A DNA stretch of 55,671 bases, taken from Rhodopirellula sp. (lineage in GTDB: Bacteria > Planctomycetota > Planctomycetia > Pirellulales > Thermoguttaceae). The notes under the pieces were generated by a model that saw only the letters and a program-made list of their open reading frames with translations, had not been told where the DNA came from and did no database searches. The position numbers and the translations under genes were made by a program. Within the stretch, counting starts at the first letter, position 1, and every line of letters begins with the position of its first letter. Positions 51,313-55,671 of this stretch are shown here, piece after piece. The stretch lies in assembly GCA_012728855.1 (NCBI GenBank), contig JAAYEH010000259.1, positions 1 through 55,671 on the forward strand. The letters run 5' to 3'.

Positions 51313-51986
51313 GGGGTGTTCTCCCGGTTGAAGGATTGCGAGAAAGCGATTGAAAACAGTAATCGGACCGGTGGCTTCACGAAGATCTTTCCAGACGTGT
51401 CATCTCGCGGGGCTGCTCGTGGCAAGTCGCTACGGCAGGCAGGACTCGAAACGACTGATAGCCGGCGCGGTCGGTAAAGAACCATTATCGCCATCGGCAA
51501 CCAACGGCGTCAACGATGGATTGTGGTTTCCAGGCATCTGGCAGATCGCCAGCCAGAACTTCAACAGGCTCTCCAAGTCGATCCGGCTCCCTACCGAACG
51601 ATCGTCGCTGGCCATGCTGCCGACCCCAGCGACCACAACCTGTAGGGGGTGGTGATTTTGGAAACTCGGCATCCTTGACCGCCACATTTTGCATGCCGAT
51701 TTCCGTGCAACTTGCTGCCGTCCCTGCCAGAACAGAATAGAATGCTGATCGTCGATCGTGCATCGACATGGACCGAAACCTCCACCATTCGCGCCCGCGC
51801 GGGGCTGTCGCCTCCTCGGTCCGTGCCTCCGCCCATCCATTCGCATCCTTATTCGACGGAGGCGGCCAAGTGACGCCAGGGCAGGTCAACCCGGCAGAGG
51901 CTTGCATTTCATCCTCCTGCGCAGTCCAATGTCCGCGTCGACTGACCGCATTACCAGTTTTCCATCCCCACCGGGAGAGAAATGCC
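51313..51986. other. Large gap with no convincing gene
   Basis: Frames of 100-200 codons occur on both strands but show no family motif, no leader and no good ribosome binding site, and they overlap each other. The gap separates two divergent genes, so promoters of both are expected. A degraded gene on the minus strand around 51430-51850 cannot be excluded. Confidence 0.45.
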
Positions 51987-53483
51987 ATGTGTTCCCACCA
52001 CGATTGCAGCCATTGCGGAATCAACCGCCGCCAGTGCATGGAACTTCTGTCGATGTCCGCCCTGGGGCTTGGCGCGATGGCAACGGCCACGGTCGCCGCG
52101 GCCGAGAACAGGGCGGAAGTGTCGACGGCCGACGTGATCGACGCGAAGAAGCTGCGGCCGGCGCCCGAAGTGCGTATGGCAGCGGCCTTTCTCGAGCAGC
52201 CGCGGCCCTATTGGCTGGGCTGGCCCGGCACAACCTACGACCTGGACGCACACGAGAAGGAATATGCCGGCCTGCTCGACCAATCCGCCAAGAAGCTCGG
52301 AGTGGCGATGAAACTCGCGCCGAAGCCGCTCGGCGATGAAGCGGCGCTGGGGGCCTGGCTTGAGCAGGTCAAGGCCGAGAAGCCGCACGGCCTCTTGGTC
52401 ATGCTCCAGCACATGCAGTGCTGGAAGTGGATCGAGCAGATCGCCAGGGAGGGGATTCCCACGGTCGTCTTCGCCCCCGTCGGCACCGCCTTCACCGGTC
52501 ACGTCGGCCGCGCGGCGAGGCTGCCGGGCGTTCACGTCATCTCGTCGCTGGAGTGGCCGGCGGTGGAAGACGCCTTGCGGATGGTCCGCGCCAAGCGGCG
52601 GTTTGAGGAAACCCGCGTCCTCTGGATTCGCGGCAACGAGCGGAACGAAACGGTGATGGACCGCCTGGGAATCAAGGTCCGCGCCATCCCTCGCGATACG
52701 TTTAATCTCGAGTTCGATAAGCAGCCCGTCACGAGCGAGGTCAAGGACGTCGCGGCCGATTTGCGGAAGCGGGCCGACAAGATCGTCGAACCGACGGAAA
52801 CCGACATCATCAATTGCGCCCGCGCCTACGTCAATGCAAAGCGATTGCTGGTGGCGGAGAAGGCCAATGCTTTGTCGATGGACTGCCTCGGCATGGTCAG
52901 CGCGAAGCTGGTGCCGACTCCGCCTTGCGGCGGCTGGACGCTGCTTCAGGATCAGGGCATTACGGCCGGATGCGAAGCGGACCTCTTCGGGGCTGTGTCG
53001 CTGATGCTGACCAGCTACTTGGTCGACCGGCCGGGCTACATGAACGATCCGGTTCCGGAAACCGCCAAGAACCTGCTCATCGCTTCCCACTGCACCTCAG
53101 GCACGCGCCTGGAAGGCTTCGACAAGCCGGCGGCCCCCTATATTATGCGCGACCATTCCGAATCGTCGTTGGGAGTTGCCATGGAAGTGCTCTGGCCGGA
53201 AGGGCAACCGGTGACTCTGGTGCGTTTCTCCAATCCCAATGAGTTGATCATCGACACGGGCAGAGTGGTCAGCAACGTCCAGACGCCGCCCGCCGGCGGC
53301 TGCCGCACTTCGGTGGAGATCGCCATGGACCACATCGAAGACTGCCGCGACGTCAAGGGATTCCACCAGGTGGTATTCCTCGGAAACCACCGCCGCATCC
53401 TGCAGGGATTCTGCGAGCTTTATGGCATCAAGTACGTTCGATCGCCGAGGCTCTCCACATTCGCCGACGGAGGTGTCGTATGA
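51987..53483 (+). CDS. L-fucose/L-arabinose isomerase-like protein with leader
   Basis: 498 residues. GGGAGAG lies 8 nt before ATG 51987. The N-terminal MCSHHDCSHCGINRRQC is followed by a hydrophobic stretch (MSALGLGAMATATVAAA), so it looks like a Tat-type leader with an unusual Cys/His-rich n-region. The body resembles the FucI/AraA-like fold (AKRRFEETRVLWIRGNE, DCLGMVSAKLVPTPPCGGW, ADLFGAVSLMLTSYLVDRPGYMNDP). These proteins in planctomycetes are of unknown activity; a sugar ligand is likely. It overlaps the next gene by 4 bp. Confidence 0.75.
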   Translation: MCSHHDCSHCGINRRQCMELLSMSALGLGAMATATVAAAENRAEVSTADVIDAKKLRPAPEVRMAAAFLEQPRPYWLGWPGTTYDLDAHEKEYAGLLDQSAKKLGVAMKLAPKPLGDEAALGAWLEQVKAEKPHGLLVMLQHMQCWKWIEQIAREGIPTVVFAPVGTAFTGHVGRAARLPGVHVISSLEWPAVEDALRMVRAKRRFEETRVLWIRGNERNETVMDRLGIKVRAIPRDTFNLEFDKQPVTSEVKDVAADLRKRADKIVEPTETDIINCARAYVNAKRLLVAEKANALSMDCLGMVSAKLVPTPPCGGWTLLQDQGITAGCEADLFGAVSLMLTSYLVDRPGYMNDPVPETAKNLLIASHCTSGTRLEGFDKPAAPYIMRDHSESSLGVAMEVLWPEGQPVTLVRFSNPNELIIDTGRVVSNVQTPPAGGCRTSVEIAMDHIEDCRDVKGFHQVVFLGNHRRILQGFCELYGIKYVRSPRLSTFADGGVV

Positions 53484-54622
53484 GAAAAGCGGCATGTCTT
53501 GCCAGCCTCATGGTCGTTGTCGCCACAGCATGCGCCCGTGGCACCGAGGCCGTTTCGTTCGATTCGCCCGGTTTTCCGCCTTCGCGGATGGAGGCCGGTG
53601 GCCGGCTTGTGGAGGATTGGGGAACGCTGACGGTTCGGCTCAGCGGCGACGGAGTGGCGGACGGTCCCACCACGGTCGAAGCGGTGAAACTGGATGACGT
53701 CATTCCAGCCGCACGCGCATCCGCGGCCCGCGGCGCCGTGAAGTTGATCTCAACGGCCTTCCGTTCCCCGACGTTTCCCGGCGGTGTCGACGTGTTGACC
53801 GTGCGCGTCGAAGAGGTGAAGAGCCGGCCGGCGGAGGTGACCGTCGGGCTGGACATCGCTCCCAGCGCTCACATCGGCATGCGAACCGTGCGAATCGGCG
53901 GCCGGACGATCCTTACTTTGCCCGCCGAAGCGGTCCAACAGCAGGAATTGCTGGAGTGGGGTTATTGCGACGAGGCCGTGTCGCTGCCCGGTTGGGCAAA
54001 GCCCCAGGGCAAGTGCGACCCGGCCTTCAAGAACATCCGAGCCGGGATGGGCGGTGTGCCGATCGCGTATCGCTTTCCGATTGCGGCGGGCGGCGATGCG
54101 CACGTGGTGCTCGGCCTCTGCGAAAGCCACTGGGGCGAGTCCGGCCAACGGCCACTCGTCTGTCGCGTGGAGGGCGCCGCCCCGCAGCAGGTCGATCCGG
54201 TTGCCAAGTGGGGCCAGCACAAGCCGGGCCTCTTGGTGTTCGCGGCCAACGACCAGAACCGCGACGGCAAGCTGGAAATCACGGTCGGTACGCCGCCGGG
54301 CGCCTTGGATCGGAATCCGATTCTCAATGGGATCTGGATCTTCGCGAAAGGAGAAACGCCGGATCTCAAAAAGGTGCTCGCCGGCGAACTCAACGCAACG
54401 GCGCTCCGCTATGTCGACGTGGGGGGCGACAACGACCAGTCGATTTTCCCGCCTGGCAAGTTGGAGTACCGGCTCAAGCTGCCGGCCGGCGGCGCGGAAG
54501 AGTTGACCTTCCTCGTCGCCAGTCCCGGCGGCTCCGCGCCGGTGCCGGAGACCAGCGCGTGGACCGCCGAGACGCTCCGCCGCGCCGCACGCGAAGTGTG
54601 GCGTGATTGGCCGCGGAAGTAG
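53480..54622 (+). CDS. Secreted protein of unknown function
   Basis: 380 residues with a signal peptide or lipoprotein-like leader (CLASLMVVVATACARG; a cysteine at 18 might be a lipobox, though the context is weak). The body is beta-rich with repeated polar strands (GKLEITVGTPPGAL, YVDVGGDNDQSIFPPGKLEYRL). I do not recognise a domain. Its ATG overlaps the preceding stop (ATGA), so it is probably made together with the FucI-like protein and acts on or with the same ligand. Confidence 0.7.
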   Translation: MRKAACLASLMVVVATACARGTEAVSFDSPGFPPSRMEAGGRLVEDWGTLTVRLSGDGVADGPTTVEAVKLDDVIPAARASAARGAVKLISTAFRSPTFPGGVDVLTVRVEEVKSRPAEVTVGLDIAPSAHIGMRTVRIGGRTILTLPAEAVQQQELLEWGYCDEAVSLPGWAKPQGKCDPAFKNIRAGMGGVPIAYRFPIAAGGDAHVVLGLCESHWGESGQRPLVCRVEGAAPQQVDPVAKWGQHKPGLLVFAANDQNRDGKLEITVGTPPGALDRNPILNGIWIFAKGETPDLKKVLAGELNATALRYVDVGGDNDQSIFPPGKLEYRLKLPAGGAEELTFLVASPGGSAPVPETSAWTAETLRRAAREVWRDWPRK

Positions 54623-54821
54623 ATTGCTCGGGAATGGCGTTGATGTAAGGGAATTCCCAGTGGAAAGCGGTCATTGGCCGTGGAGCACTGCTTCTGATGC
54701 GACGGGATCGTCTGTCGTTCGACAAAAGCGCCGGGCCGTTGACGGCCGCCCTCGCGGGAGAGCAGAATAGGGGCTGACGTGACCTCATGGAGTATCAGCA
54801 ACCTTGTGTGGGAGAGAAACG

Positions 54822-55475
54822 ATGCGACTGGGTGCGATTCTGGCGGTGGCGGTGGCGTGGGTCGGCGGATTGGGATTCGCCGCAGAGGGGGCCGGCGGCT
54901 GCTGCGCGACTGAGGAGGCGAAAGAGGGCTTCGTCGCGCTGTTCAACGGAAAAGACCTGGACGGTTGGCAGGGGTCGACGGACGGCTACGTGGTCGAGGA
55001 CGGACTGCTGGTCTGTAAGAAGAAGGGGGGCGGCACGCTCTTCACGACGAAGGAGTACGGCGACTTCGCCTTTCGTTTCGAGTTCAAGCTGGAACCGGCG
55101 GCCAACAACGGCGTGGGCATCCGCACGCCGCTGGGATGCAATCCGGCCTACTGTGGCATGGAGATACAAATCCTCGACACCGAGTACAAGAACATCCAGC
55201 CGTGGCAGGCGCACGGATCGATCTACGGCGTTGTGCCCGCCAAGACGGGATTCCTCAAACCGGCAGGCCAGTGGAACAGCGAAGAAATCCGCTGCGACGG
55301 CCGCCGCGTCACCATTACGCTCAACAGTGAGGTGATCGTCGATGCCAATCTCGACGAAGTGAAGCCGATCGACGGCCACGAGCATCCGGGACTGAAGCAG
55401 GAGAAAGGCTACCTCGGTTTCCTGGGCCACGGATCGCGGATCGAGTTTCGCAACATCCGCATCAAGACGCTGTAG
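54822..55475 (+). CDS. DUF1080 (3-keto-disaccharide hydrolase domain) protein
   Basis: 217 residues with a signal peptide (LGAILAVAVAWVGGLGFAAE). The domain is complete: GFVALFNGKDLDGWQG, FRFEFKLEPAANNGVGIRTP, MEIQILDTEYKNIQPWQ and the final GHGSRIEFRNIRIKTL. GGAGAG precedes ATG 54822 by 6 nt. It is the third copy of the family in the window. Same strand as the two genes before it, 199 bp downstream; it may be a separate transcript. The last ~200 bases of the window hold no gene I can recognise. Confidence 0.9.
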   Translation: MRLGAILAVAVAWVGGLGFAAEGAGGCCATEEAKEGFVALFNGKDLDGWQGSTDGYVVEDGLLVCKKKGGGTLFTTKEYGDFAFRFEFKLEPAANNGVGIRTPLGCNPAYCGMEIQILDTEYKNIQPWQAHGSIYGVVPAKTGFLKPAGQWNSEEIRCDGRRVTITLNSEVIVDANLDEVKPIDGHEHPGLKQEKGYLGFLGHGSRIEFRNIRIKTL

Positions 55476-55671
55476 TCATTGGCCGCGCAAGCTCAACAGT
55501 CAAATTGGCGGCAGCGGCGCCAACCGCACCCTGCTGCTCACTCCTGTGCTGGTCCAGCGAGTTTTCGGAGTGAACGGATGGTCACAGTCCCTAACGCTGC
55601 GGATAGAGCATGCGATCATGCAACAGTGGGGAGCTGCTAACAGAGAACGGAGCCGTCGGTGAGGACAGATA

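Noticed and set aside
51430..51846. 138-codon minus-strand frame in the gap before the FucI-like gene
   Set aside because: No domain or leader recognised; overlapping frames on the other strand look equally plausible, so coding status cannot be supported.
1..55671. CRISPR arrays, tRNA and rRNA genes
   Set aside because: No regularly spaced repeat-spacer pattern, cloverleaf-like sequence or rRNA-like block was found on reading both strands; a short tRNA could still be missed by eye.

Overview
The window looks like GC-rich chromosomal DNA of a planctomycete, most likely Pirellulales-like. That placement rests on content: four Gfo/Idh/MocA oxidoreductases (two with Tat-type leaders), three DUF1080 proteins, a DUF1559 pseudopilin-like protein, a ThuA domain protein, sulfatase and SUMF1 genes, two neutral-ceramidase-like proteins, BlaI/BlaR1 regulation, and many small palindromic intergenic repeats. 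No rRNA, tRNA, CRISPR array or intact transposase gene was found.

Layout. (a) 0.4-8.6 kb, minus strand: a probable sugar catabolic operon. It runs from a DeoR-type regulator with a candidate operator, through a class III aminotransferase, a D-lyxose-isomerase-like cupin, a ceramidase-like protein and two Gfo/Idh/MocA enzymes, to an FGGY sugar kinase. (b) 8.7-16.1 kb, plus strand: a decayed defence island. A Phd antitoxin with a truncated PIN toxin lies between imperfect direct repeats. It is followed by a type I restriction-modification locus with intact hsdM, a PDDEXK (DUF1016) gene, hsdS with an extra C-terminal domain, an internally deleted AlbA_2-type gene and a 57-codon stub of hsdR. A second hsdM 3' end still overlaps the hsdS start, which points to replacement of the upstream genes. 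(c) 16.1-31.4 kb: secreted carbohydrate-active proteins (an alpha/alpha-toroid protein, two clan-A-like glycoside hydrolases, a GH141-like beta-helix protein, a ceramidase-LamG protein, DUF1080), one Gfo/Idh/MocA enzyme and an intact UPF0175/DUF3368 toxin-antitoxin pair. (d) 31.4-37.8 kb: a repeat-bearing unknown, ThuA, and housekeeping genes (serS, an M20 peptidase, clpS, mtaB). (e) 38.0-42.7 kb: DUF1559, BlaI, BlaR1-like M56 protease, two isoprenylcysteine-methyltransferase-like membrane proteins and a dual-specificity phosphatase. (f) 42.9-55.5 kb: a sulfatase, a truncated M28-like peptidase, two paralogous TIM-barrel-like proteins, a SUMF1-domain protein, two DUF1080 proteins, a Gfo/Idh/MocA enzyme, a FucI-like protein and an associated secreted protein.

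How parts work together. In region (a) the cupin and kinase would fit D-lyxose to D-xylulose to xylulose-5-phosphate, with the Gfo/Idh/MocA enzymes oxidising or epimerising a sugar upstream; this is inference. In region (b) the surviving genes could still methylate DNA, but the restriction subunit is gone, so classical cleavage is not expected unless the PDDEXK protein substitutes for it.

The most distinctive observations are the module-replacement scar in the type I locus, the HsdS C-terminal fusion, an out-of-frame sulfatase active-site motif at the end of another gene, and three copies of a hairpin element whose stems show compensatory base changes. All coordinates were read by eye, and family assignments come from motif recognition without database searches.
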